NCBI GenBank assembly: GCA_937990665.1
Contig: CALKRF010000128.1
Span: forward strand, 1-8,361
Reading direction: 5' to 3'
Length of the DNA stretch: 8,361 bases
Source of the DNA: an uncultured Atopobium sp.
Lineage (GTDB): Bacteria; Actinomycetota; Coriobacteriia; Coriobacteriales; Atopobiaceae
The notes beneath the pieces were generated by a model. It did no database searches and was not told where the DNA came from. It saw only the letters and a list, made by a program, of their open reading frames with translations. A program made the translations under genes and the position numbers. This document shows, in pieces, positions 1 to 7,198 of this stretch (the stretch's first letter is position 1; the number at the start of each line of letters is the position of its first letter).

Positions 1-75
1 AACCTAAGCTATGAAAACGCACAGAAACTCTTTGATATTGCCAAAGACGGAGATCCTGTTATCATTCACTACTAA
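1..75 (+). CDS. C-terminal end of a probable L,D-transpeptidase (YkuD domain), 5'-truncated by the window
   Basis: Frame 1 is open from the first base and ends at a TAA at 73-75, giving 24 residues that begin NLSYENAQKLFDIAK and end DPVIIHY. The pattern of N-L-S followed by an Ala/Lys/Leu helix, then a G-D-P-V-I-I-H-Y strand, resembles the segment just after the catalytic SHGC motif of YkuD/ErfK L,D-transpeptidases, which make 3-3 peptidoglycan cross-links or attach proteins outside the membrane. The catalytic Cys and His would lie upstream of the window, so the assignment rests only on this tail. A strong terminator follows 24 nt after the stop. The gene converges with the minus-strand gene ending at 144. 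The reading frame is certain; the family is a moderate-confidence inference. Confidence 0.55.
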   Translation, partial: NLSYENAQKLFDIAKDGDPVIIHY

Positions 76-98
76 GTTTTTCTTAGAAAATAAGAGTT

Positions 99-138
99 AC
101 GCGCGCTTTAGAAAACAATTCTGAAGCGCGCGTTTTTT
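99..138 (+). terminator. Intrinsic terminator after the plus-strand gene, possibly bidirectional
   Basis: Arms 99-113 and 119-133 form an uninterrupted 15-bp stem (A/CGCGCGCTT core, one T-G wobble at 109/123) around a 5-nt loop (114-118), followed by TTTTTT at 133-138. This is a textbook rho-independent terminator for the gene ending at 75. Read on the minus strand, the same stem is followed by a T-rich but interrupted stretch (complement of about 84-98), so it may also end transcripts of the convergent gene that stops at 144, only 6 nt beyond the T-run. Confidence 0.9.
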
Positions 139-143
139 ATGTC

Positions 144-809
144 TTACAGAAGATCTACAACACGCTCTTTGTTTGCCATAAAATCAAGATACTCTGAACC
201 TAAGCGAGAAGTGATCAATGAACTGGCAGAAGGAAAATCAGAATCACTTTGCCTAATACCAATATTAGTAATATTGTTATATGCATGTGAACCTAACAAC
301 CCGTCTGATAGGTACATTTCTCCACCACTTGCATTTTGAACACTCCACTTTATGACGGGTAATCCTCGTGTATGCATTTCTTCAAGTAAAGGAACGTTCA
401 TTTGATACATTCTTTGATTGATAGAAAATCCAAAATTTGTAAGTATAGATAATGTATATATATCCTGATCAACAACTGCTACCAACTTGTTATTCCTACT
501 GATGGCCCACAAGAGTCCTGTTGTTGCAATATCTCCATTTTCCATTTTTGTAGCACATAAAATAGGACCTGATATCTCAAGATCTTCGATGCTATCTATC
601 TTCAAATAGTTATACTCTGGCCCCAGTTCTTCACTGTAATCATTAAATGTGTTGAGTTGACTAGCAACACATTGTGCGGCCGATTTCTTTAAATTTGTTA
701 TCTGAAGTGATGATACATTTTTTGGTTTATAGAACAATATTAGGCCTATTATCAGCCCAGCTGACAACAATATTATGCCTACAATAACTCTTTTCCTACG
801 CTGCATCAT
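144..809 (-). CDS. Hypothetical single-pass membrane-anchored protein, 221 aa
   Basis: I do not recognise the family. Residues 1-7 are basic (MMQRRKR) and are followed by one hydrophobic segment at about 8-27, then a soluble 190-residue region. This predicts an N-terminal anchor or uncleaved signal with the rest outside the cell. There is no lipobox cysteine; the only cysteines are C47 and C85. The soluble part has no motif I can name. An AGGTGA-type ribosome site (813-818) serves either of two adjacent ATG codons (807-809 or 804-806); the upstream one is annotated and the true start could be one codon later. The gene is visibly more A+T-rich than the acpP-ffh block: by hand count, 241-300 has 18 G/C of 60, against 32 of 60 for 4801-4860 in smc. 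It lies 60 bp downstream of the DUF454 gene on the same strand and may be co-transcribed with it. Confidence 0.75.
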   Translation of the reverse strand: MMQRRKRVIVGIILLSAGLIIGLILFYKPKNVSSLQITNLKKSAAQCVASQLNTFNDYSEELGPEYNYLKIDSIEDLEISGPILCATKMENGDIATTGLLWAISRNNKLVAVVDQDIYTLSILTNFGFSINQRMYQMNVPLLEEMHTRGLPVIKWSVQNASGGEMYLSDGLLGSHAYNNITNIGIRQSDSDFPSASSLITSRLGSEYLDFMANKERVVDLL

Positions 810-855
810 CTGTCACCTCATCATTACCTAGTAATAATGAAAATAACTAGAAGCT

Positions 856-864
856 ATTGTAACA
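856..864 (-). promoter_or_regulatory. Candidate extended -10 promoter for the 144-809 gene
   Basis: On the minus strand the gap between the two small genes contains TGTTACAAT, an extended -10 (TGn plus TACAAT, one mismatch to TATAAT). It would start transcription roughly 40 nt before the ATG at 809. No good -35 hexamer lies 16-18 nt upstream; only a weak ACGATT is at 17 nt. The motif overlaps a 10-bp palindrome, AACAATTGTT (861-870). In A+T-rich DNA such a match is easily fortuitous. Confidence 0.3.
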
Positions 865-869
865 ATTGT

Positions 870-1250
870 TTACTCTTTAATCGTTTTAACTTTAAATCCA
901 AAATAGTAAATGTGTCCTAACCAAACAATAACAAGGACAATACTGCCAATAATAATGCCTTTTATTAGCATGGCAATAAGTCCTACGCCCATGACTAAAG
1001 TTACTGTGACAAGAATGCGCACTTTAGTCTTAGCAGTCATCCCTTTTCCAGCTTTAAAATCAGCAAGATTATTTTGGTAAAACTTTGTATTAATAAGCCA
1101 ATTATTAAGTCGGTCAGATGATTTTGTGAAGCAAAAAGCAGCAAGTGCCAAAAATGGAACAGTTGGCAAAATGGGAAGCACTACACCAAGCACAGCAAGT
1201 GCCAAGCTTATACAACCTAGTGTCATAAAGGTAACACGTTTAATTGACAT
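870..1250 (-). CDS. DUF454 / YbaN-family small inner-membrane protein, 126 aa
   Basis: The protein matches the DUF454 (YbaN-like) pattern: a hydrophobic N-terminal stretch ending in LGVVLPILPTVPF at about 21-33, followed by the conserved AAFCFTKSS block (about 37-45), a polar segment with a W-L-x-N-T-x-F motif (about 51-57), and two further hydrophobic stretches at about 78-96 and 99-117. Length is normal for the family, and three to four membrane passes are expected. The biochemical function of DUF454 proteins is not established. The ATG (1248-1250) is preceded by AGGGAG (1256-1261) at good spacing. That ribosome site is buried in the 3' arm of a long inverted repeat (1257-1308), so translation may be conditional. 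It follows ffh by 106 bp on the same strand with no obvious terminator between, so read-through from the SRP operon is possible. Confidence 0.85.
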   Translation of the reverse strand: MSIKRVTFMTLGCISLALAVLGVVLPILPTVPFLALAAFCFTKSSDRLNNWLINTKFYQNNLADFKAGKGMTAKTKVRILVTVTLVMGVGLIAMLIKGIIIGSIVLVIVWLGHIYYFGFKVKTIKE

Positions 1251-1256
1251 AAATAC

Positions 1257-1308
1257 TCCCTACTGCTTTTTGAAAGAGTTTACCTTGTTTAACAAAATGC
1301 AGTAGGGA
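1257..1308 (-). promoter_or_regulatory. Long stem-loop in the DUF454 leader that includes its Shine-Dalgarno
   Basis: TCCCTACTGC at 1257-1266 and GCAGTAGGGA at 1299-1308 are perfect inverted repeats. After one mismatch (1267/1298) they continue for five more pairs (1268-1272 with 1293-1297), giving 16-nt arms around a 20-nt loop (1273-1292). In the minus-strand transcript the 3' arm contains AGGGA of the DUF454 ribosome site, with the ATG 6 nt after the SD. There is no T-run after the stem, so it does not look like a terminator. The 20-nt loop overlaps a smaller TTGTT-T-AACAA palindrome (1285-1295). It could be a translational switch or, as DNA, a two-half-site operator; I name no regulator. 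Confidence 0.6.
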
Positions 1309-1357
1309 TATTACTCGACATGAGCAATTCTTATATAAATTTATTTACTAGCAACGC

Positions 1358-2737
1358 CTAGAAACGAGGTATTTGGCCCCCGCCAAAGCCCATATTCTTC
1401 ATCATAGACTCCATGGCACGACGACCTTTCTTTGCATTGCCGCCCTGAGTCATAGCCTTCATCTTGCCCATCATCTTATTCATCTCTCCCCACTGACGAA
1501 TAAGCTGATTAACTTCCTGAACACTACGACCAGAACCCATGGAAATACGACGACGACGCTGACCGTTAATTATCTTTGGACGTGCACGCTCTTCCTTGGT
1601 CATTGAATGAATAATGGCTTCAATCTTTCCCATAGAGCTATCATCCACACCACCCTGCTGGGCCATCATACGGTCACCACCAGGTAAAGCACCAATAAGC
1701 TTTGCAAGACCGCCCATCTTGCGAATTTGGTTCATCTGATTAAGCAGATCATCCATAGTAAAGCCTTCACGCAACATACGCTCAGCATCTTCAACCTGCT
1801 TCTCATCTGCTGCCTGCTGGGCCTTCTCGACAATAGAGATAACGTCGCCCATGCCAAGGATGCGCTTGGCCATACGATCTGGGTGGAAAACCTCAAGTGA
1901 ATCGGGTTTCTCGCCCATAGAAACAAACTTGATAGGCTTGCCGGTAACCTCACGTACGGAAAGGGCACCACCGCCACGAGCGTCGCCATCAAGCTTGGAC
2001 ATGATAACGCCGTCAAAGTCTACGCGCTCGGCGAAGGTACTGACAACATTGACAATATCCTGGCCGGTCATAGCGTCGACAACCATAAGAATCTGGTCTG
2101 GCTTGACTGCGCGCTTGATAGCAACGGCCTCTTCCATCATTTCTTCGTCAATTTGAAGACGGCCAGCGGTATCGACAATTACCAGGTCGTTGAGGTGATC
2201 AACAGCCTCCTGGATAGCCTGAGACGCAATAGCAACGGCGTCTTTGCCATCACCACGATAGACTGGCACGCCAATCTCTGAACCAAGTGTTTCAAGCTGA
2301 TCTGCCGCTGCAGGACGGTGAACGTCGCAGGCGGCAAGCAGAGGATTCTTCCCCTGGGACTTAAGCAGGTAGGCAAGCTTTGCAGCTGCGGTTGTCTTAC
2401 CGGAGCCCTGAAGACCAACAAGCATAATGACGTTTGGAATGCGGTTCTGCGCCAGCGTGAGCTTGGACTCGGTTGAACCAAGCAGTGTCGTGAGCTCATC
2501 CAGAACAATGCGGACAACATTTTGGGCTGGTGACAGAGACTCCAGTACGTCAGCGGTCATGCACTGCTCTTTACAGCGACCAACAAACTCTTTAACTACC
2601 TTGTAGTTAACGTCAGCCTCGAGAAGAGCCATGCGAATTTCTCGCATTGCTGAATTGATATCGTCCTCAGTGAGACGGCCCTTTCCGCGCAGAGCGGAAA
2701 ATGTATTTTGCAGTCTATCTTGCAGGCTGTTAAACAT
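1358..2737 (-). CDS. ffh: Signal recognition particle GTPase Ffh (SRP54)
   Basis: Ffh binds signal sequences on ribosome-nascent chains together with the SRP RNA and delivers them to FtsY at the membrane. At 459 aa it has the full N-G-M layout. The helical N domain spans about 1-95. The G domain has P-loop GLQGSGKTT (108-116), DVHRPAAADQL (138-148), DTAGR (189-193) and SKLDGDARGG (247-256). From about 325 the M domain is Met-rich (RMLREGFTMDD, MNKMMGKMKAM) and carries the SRP-RNA-binding motif GQRRRRISMGSG (392-403). The C-terminus ends GFGGGQIPRF. Its ATG shares one base with the TAA of ftsY (TAATG), and a GAGGGAG ribosome site (2746-2752) lies inside the last ftsY codons, so the two partners are translationally coupled. 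No clear terminator follows. No SRP RNA gene is visible in this window. Confidence 0.98.
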   Translation of the reverse strand: MFNSLQDRLQNTFSALRGKGRLTEDDINSAMREIRMALLEADVNYKVVKEFVGRCKEQCMTADVLESLSPAQNVVRIVLDELTTLLGSTESKLTLAQNRIPNVIMLVGLQGSGKTTAAAKLAYLLKSQGKNPLLAACDVHRPAAADQLETLGSEIGVPVYRGDGKDAVAIASQAIQEAVDHLNDLVIVDTAGRLQIDEEMMEEAVAIKRAVKPDQILMVVDAMTGQDIVNVVSTFAERVDFDGVIMSKLDGDARGGGALSVREVTGKPIKFVSMGEKPDSLEVFHPDRMAKRILGMGDVISIVEKAQQAADEKQVEDAERMLREGFTMDDLLNQMNQIRKMGGLAKLIGALPGGDRMMAQQGGVDDSSMGKIEAIIHSMTKEERARPKIINGQRRRRISMGSGRSVQEVNQLIRQWGEMNKMMGKMKAMTQGGNAKKGRRAMESMMKNMGFGGGQIPRF

Positions 2738-3642
2738 TACTGAACTCCCTCACCAACAAGTGCTTCACAGAATGAGCGAGCATCAAACGTCTGAAGATCA
2801 TCAATTGACTCGCCCACACCAATACGATAAATAGGCAGGTTAAGCTGGTTAGAAATTGCCAGAGCAATTCCTCCCTTTGCGGTGCCATCAAGCTTGGTAA
2901 CAATAAGACCGTCCAAAGACAGTGCATCATTGAACTCTTTTGCCTGATTAAGACCATTTTGACCGGTAGTTGCATCAATAACCAGAACAACACTTACGGG
3001 AATATCTCCTGCGCGCTTTCTGGTAACCGAGACAACCTTAGCAAGCTCACGCATCAGATCAGATGAAGTGTGCAAACGTCCAGCAGTATCAATAAGTACC
3101 AGCTCAGTGCCTTGTTTTTCTGCAGTCTCAACAACTTCAAAACAAACGCTTGCAGGATCAGCGCCACGCTCTTTGGTTACTACCTCAATACCAGAGCGCT
3201 CTCCCCATACCTGCAGCTGCTCAATTGCAGCCGCACGGAAGGTGTCAGCACCGCCAATCAAAGTCTTTACGCCATTAGCATGTGCGCGACCAGCAATCTT
3301 ACCAACAGTGGTAGTTTTACCAGCACCGTTAATGCCTACGAACAAGACAATAGAGGGCGTATCCGTAAAAGGATCTCTTTCTGCAACAGGAAACTCTGCC
3401 GTAAGGCGCTCTACAAGGGCGCGGCGAAGCTGATCGGAGCGCATAAGATTTTCTCGCGCTGCACGCTCACGCAGGTCGTCGGTGACACGCATAGCCACCT
3501 CAGCGCCCATGTCTCCCATAACAAGCGTGTCCTCAAGGTCATCCCAAAAGTCTTCGGTGACCTCTCCACCCATATAAAAGATTTCGCTTAAAGTCTCACG
3601 AGAACGCTCAAGACCGCGGCGAAGATTGTCCATAAAGCCCAT
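2737..3642 (-). CDS. ftsY: Signal recognition particle receptor FtsY
   Basis: FtsY is the membrane-associated SRP receptor; it pairs with Ffh through matched GTPase domains to hand ribosomes to the Sec translocon. At 301 aa it is essentially NG-only: N domain at about 1-85, then P-loop GINGAGKTTT (103-112), DTFRAAAIEQL (133-143), DTAGR (185-189), TKLDGTAKGG (249-258) and the FtsY-typical GVGESIDDLQTF (275-286). It lacks the long acidic A domain of E. coli FtsY, so membrane contact probably relies on the short amphipathic N-terminal helix (MGFMDNLRRGLERSRETLSEIF region). The ATG overlaps the smc stop by one base (TAATG). The only purine-rich site, AAAGG at 3656-3660, lies about 13 nt from the start, longer than ideal, which favours termination-reinitiation coupling with smc. 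Confidence 0.97.
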   Translation of the reverse strand: MGFMDNLRRGLERSRETLSEIFYMGGEVTEDFWDDLEDTLVMGDMGAEVAMRVTDDLRERAARENLMRSDQLRRALVERLTAEFPVAERDPFTDTPSIVLFVGINGAGKTTTVGKIAGRAHANGVKTLIGGADTFRAAAIEQLQVWGERSGIEVVTKERGADPASVCFEVVETAEKQGTELVLIDTAGRLHTSSDLMRELAKVVSVTRKRAGDIPVSVVLVIDATTGQNGLNQAKEFNDALSLDGLIVTKLDGTAKGGIALAISNQLNLPIYRIGVGESIDDLQTFDARSFCEALVGEGVQ

Positions 3643-6600
3643 TAGATATCAACTACCTTTCCGGTTGTCTTATCAAGCCTCTGAGAGACAACGTGGCTGA
3701 CACCATCTGCCTGCATAGATACACCGTACAGAACATCAGCCTGCTCCATGGTGCGCCTCTGGTGAGAAATGACAATCAGCTGAGTAGTCTCTTTGAGCTG
3801 CTCAATGGCATCAAGCAACTTGGAGAGGTTGGCGTCGTCGAGCGCAGCCTCAACCTCATCAAAGACGTAGAATGGAACAGTGCGCGTTCTGTATACAGCA
3901 AAGAGCAATGCCAGGGCGGTGAGGCTCTTCTCGCCACCTGACATGAGCATCATCTTGGTAATGCGCTTACCGCGCGGCTGAGCCACAATCTCAATGCCTG
4001 TCTCGGAGAGATGGTCAGGGTCAGTGAGCTCAATGTGAGCATGACCACCAGGGAACAGCATCGAGAAGATCTCGGAGAAGTTCTGGTTGACGCGGTCAAA
4101 AACAACAAGGAATCGACTACGCATCTTGCGGTCAATCGCCGAGATGATTTTCTTCAGCGAAGTTCGTGCAGCCTCTAAGTCAGCTACCTGCTCGTTAATG
4201 TAATCAGCACGCTCTTTGAGGCGCTCGTACTCATCCATAGCTACAGCGTTGACAGGACCAAGTGCCTCAAGTTGGCTCTTGAGCGACGCAGCAAGGCGTT
4301 CTGCCTGCTCTCTATCTTCTGGCTCAGGAAGCGTCAATGCCTCGTCCAATGAGGCGCCCGTAGCAAGAATGGCCTCGATGGCGTTTTGAACCTGAACCTC
4401 AAGCTTGCCAATCTCAACGCTAATCTGGTTAGCAGCGTCTTTCTCTTTTTCTACCGCAAGCGCAGCTTCAGAAGCAGCGTCTTTTGCCTCAGAGATGGTC
4501 TCTCGTAGCGTCTCAGAGTCTGCCTCCGCCAACGACGCGCGATCCTTGAGCCTAGACGCCCACTCAAGCGCCTTCTGGTGCAGAGCATCGTAGCGCTTGT
4601 ACAGCGGGTCTACGCGAAGCCTGATTACCTCAAGCGCGTGTGTTGCCTGTTTAGCAGCAGCAAGCTGCTCATCCAGCTGAGACAGACGCCTCTCAAGCTC
4701 TGCCTGGCGAGAAGTCATGCTCGTTGCGCGCTCTTTTGCAACAGTCAGGTCCGTCTTTGCATCCGAAAGCTCTCGGTTGGCCCTACCCTGTGCGCGAATG
4801 GCATCCTCATGCTGATCCTGCAACTCTTTGAGCTCCAAAGCTAGCGACTCCATGCGAGTCTTAGCCTCTTCAGCCGCACGCTTGTGCTCATCAATGTGCG
4901 CACGAGCCTCTTGAGCGCGCTCTTTGGCCTGCTCTCGAGAAGTGCTAACCTGCTTCAGCTCAGCCTGAGAAGACGCAACCTGTCCCTCAAGACGGCCTCG
5001 CTCCGCAGCAATAGAGGTAAGCTCACCGTTGAGGCGAGCAACCTCACCCTTGGACTGCGCGCTTTTCTCGCGAACTAAAGCTAGCTCATTCTCGCAGTTG
5101 GTAACTGCAGAGCGCGCGGCCTCAAGATGGCGTTTGAGGGAAGGAAGCGCACCCTCAAGCTCACGGATGCGACGCTTACGCTCAAGAGAGCCGTCCTCAG
5201 CCTGAGATGTGTGTCCCAGGATCAGACGACCGTCTGGATAGAGCAACGTGCCGTCAGGGAGCGCATAAAGCCCACGAGGCTCAACGTTGCGAGCAGCGTA
5301 GGCATCATCAAGACTCTGAGCAACAAAAACGTGACCAAAAAGCGCCTGCACAAGAGCTTCGGCACCCTTCTGAGCAGATACGTGCTCAAGCAAAGACGTT
5401 GTATGTGCAGGCGCAGCAAGAGCTGGAGTTGTGTCAGAAAGAGCAACCAACGTAGCCTTGCCGTCCTCAGAAAGCGTCTGAACGCGCTCAAAGAGCGTCT
5501 GAATGTTTTGCTGCTTGTCTACAACAAGCGCGGAAAGATCTTCTCCCAAAAGCTGCTCAACAAGAGCCTCAAACTCTGGCTGGACCTCAAGGTAATCAGC
5601 AAGTCTGCCAGAAACAAGAGAAGCGATTGCTGCATCCGCAACAAGCTTTTCTGCCAGAGGACTTCCCTTTTGGACTTCCACATCAAGCGCACGAAGTGCC
5701 TCAAGCGTAGCTTCACTGCTTGAGAGCTCCTGGCGAGCAGTGCGCTCTGCCTCGCGTGCTGCTTCAAGCGCAGAGGCACGCTCAGAAATCTCAGCAACAA
5801 ACGCCTCGGACTCCTGACGAGCTTTCTCAAGAGCCGCAGTGAGCTCTGCTTCTTTAGCGCCACTATCTTCTAGAGCAGCACGAGCAATCTCAAGCGCTTC
5901 CGTAATCTGAGTCAACCTAGACTCAAACATCTGGTCTTCTACCTGCGCATGAGCAATCTGCTCTTCAAGCTTTACATACGCAAGCGTTTCTTTATCAGCG
6001 GTATTACGCGCACTTCGCTCAGATGCAGTACAGTCAGAAATCTTTACATCAAGAGCACGTCGCTCGGCAATTGCCTGGTTAGCCGCCTCTTGGAGCGCGT
6101 TCACACTCTCTGTCAGATCAGCAACCTTTGCACGAATTGTTGCCAGCTGACCAGAAAGCTCTTCGTTCTCTTTTGCGGCGTCTGCCTTCTGTTTATCCAT
6201 CACAGAAAGCTGCATACGCGTATCAGAAAGGCGAGAAACCATGTTCTTGCCCTTCTCCTCCAAAAGACGCATGTCAGATCCCATACGACCAAGAATCTCT
6301 TGCATGCGACGACGCTGCTCACCCAAGTCTCCAACAAAGAGGCCCTTTTGCTCAAGAAGCGACTGAAGCTTTTCAAGCTCACGGTTTTTCTCGCCCGCAC
6401 GATATTGAGCAAGCTCAATAGCAGCTTCTGCCTCTTTAGCGCGCGCCTCCAACTTGCCATGTGTAAACTGCAGCTGACGAAGATCATCAACCGCAAGCTG
6501 AACCGTCAAATCTTTGAGCTGAGCGGACAGATCTTTAGCGCGAGAAGCCTTGTCTACCTGCCTCTCAAGCGGTTTAAGCTGACGGGTAATCTCGCGAGAA

Positions 6601-7181
6601 ACCACTTTGGCTCGCGTGAGATTCTCATCCATAGAAGAAATCTTGCGCTCCGCACGCTCTTTGCGGCGGCGATGCTTAGAGATATCTGCTGCCTCTTCAA
6701 TGAGCTCACGACGCTGCTCAGGACGGCTCGACAAGATGGAATCGAGCTTGCCCTGGGAAATAATGGAGTGGGTATCTTTGCCCAGGCCAGAGTCATGCAA
6801 AATGTCCTGGATATCCATGAGTCTTGAAGGAGCACCGTTAATCAGGTACTCAGACTCTCCAGAGCGATACATGCGCCTGGTGATGCCAATTTCAGAGAAA
6901 TCAATGGGGATTGTATGGTCGGAGTTATCCAGAACCAGCGTTACCTCAGCAACGCCCACCGCTCCCCTTGCTGATGAGCCAGAGAAGATGACGTCTTCCA
7001 TGGCTTGGCCACGGAGCATCTTTGCGCTCTGCTCGCCCAATACCCAGAGAATTGCGTCAGAGACATTGGACTTACCCGAACCGTTAGGACCAACGACAAC
7101 GGTAAGACCGGGGTCAAAAACCATCTGAGTTTTATCAGCGAATGACTTAAAACCCTTAAGTGTCAGCGATTTTAGATACAC
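3642..7181 (-). CDS. smc: Chromosome segregation ATPase SMC
   Basis: SMC dimers, normally with ScpA and ScpB (not in this window), form the condensin that extrudes DNA loops and aids chromosome segregation. The 1179-aa protein is full length for the family. It has an N-terminal head with Walker A GPNGSGKSN (31-39), an R-loop Arg at about 57 (MLRGQAMEDVIF) and a Q-loop ISQGK (141-145). A long coiled coil runs to about 505, a globular hinge spans about 505-662, and a returning coiled coil runs to about 1020. The C-terminal head has signature LMSGGEKSL (1079-1087), Walker B YVFDE (1105-1109), D-loop ALDDAN and H-loop SHQRR (1139-1143). The start is GTG at 7179-7181, since no start codon lies between it and the rnc stop and the family begins MYLKSL. 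A small GGTAC/GTACC hairpin sits between the AGAAAGG site and this GTG. No frameshift or truncation is seen. Confidence 0.98.
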   Translation of the reverse strand: MYLKSLTLKGFKSFADKTQMVFDPGLTVVVGPNGSGKSNVSDAILWVLGEQSAKMLRGQAMEDVIFSGSSARGAVGVAEVTLVLDNSDHTIPIDFSEIGITRRMYRSGESEYLINGAPSRLMDIQDILHDSGLGKDTHSIISQGKLDSILSSRPEQRRELIEEAADISKHRRRKERAERKISSMDENLTRAKVVSREITRQLKPLERQVDKASRAKDLSAQLKDLTVQLAVDDLRQLQFTHGKLEARAKEAEAAIELAQYRAGEKNRELEKLQSLLEQKGLFVGDLGEQRRRMQEILGRMGSDMRLLEEKGKNMVSRLSDTRMQLSVMDKQKADAAKENEELSGQLATIRAKVADLTESVNALQEAANQAIAERRALDVKISDCTASERSARNTADKETLAYVKLEEQIAHAQVEDQMFESRLTQITEALEIARAALEDSGAKEAELTAALEKARQESEAFVAEISERASALEAAREAERTARQELSSSEATLEALRALDVEVQKGSPLAEKLVADAAIASLVSGRLADYLEVQPEFEALVEQLLGEDLSALVVDKQQNIQTLFERVQTLSEDGKATLVALSDTTPALAAPAHTTSLLEHVSAQKGAEALVQALFGHVFVAQSLDDAYAARNVEPRGLYALPDGTLLYPDGRLILGHTSQAEDGSLERKRRIRELEGALPSLKRHLEAARSAVTNCENELALVREKSAQSKGEVARLNGELTSIAAERGRLEGQVASSQAELKQVSTSREQAKERAQEARAHIDEHKRAAEEAKTRMESLALELKELQDQHEDAIRAQGRANRELSDAKTDLTVAKERATSMTSRQAELERRLSQLDEQLAAAKQATHALEVIRLRVDPLYKRYDALHQKALEWASRLKDRASLAEADSETLRETISEAKDAASEAALAVEKEKDAANQISVEIGKLEVQVQNAIEAILATGASLDEALTLPEPEDREQAERLAASLKSQLEALGPVNAVAMDEYERLKERADYINEQVADLEAARTSLKKIISAIDRKMRSRFLVVFDRVNQNFSEIFSMLFPGGHAHIELTDPDHLSETGIEIVAQPRGKRITKMMLMSGGEKSLTALALLFAVYRTRTVPFYVFDEVEAALDDANLSKLLDAIEQLKETTQLIVISHQRRTMEQADVLYGVSMQADGVSHVVSQRLDKTTGKVVDI

Positions 7182-7198
7182 GGGTACAGGGTACCTTT

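Noticed and set aside
81..95. TCTTA-GAAAA-TAAGA mini-hairpin after the first stop codon
   Set aside because: A five-bp A+T-rich stem just before a far stronger terminator hairpin; no sign of independent function.
861..870. AACAATTGTT palindrome between the two small genes as an operator
   Set aside because: A 10-bp A+T-rich palindrome in an A+T-rich gap is weak evidence; no second copy or known consensus supports it.
1257..1308. Inverted repeat as an intrinsic terminator of ffh
   Set aside because: Neither strand has a T-run after the stem, and the DUF454 start codon follows within 7 nt.
1309..1357. Promoter for the DUF454 gene near TATAAG downstream of ffh
   Set aside because: Candidate -35 elements are at wrong spacing (about 13 nt from TTGCTA to TATAAG), so I could not support a specific promoter.
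5127..5723. 198-codon plus-strand open frame opposite the smc hinge
   Set aside because: Antisense shadow of a conserved gene; low-complexity basic product and no supporting context.
5949..6827. 292-codon plus-strand open frame opposite smc
   Set aside because: It lies wholly within the smc coiled-coil region, its product is a Leu/Arg/Ser-rich composition artefact with no motifs, and smc on the other strand is intact with clear family motifs.
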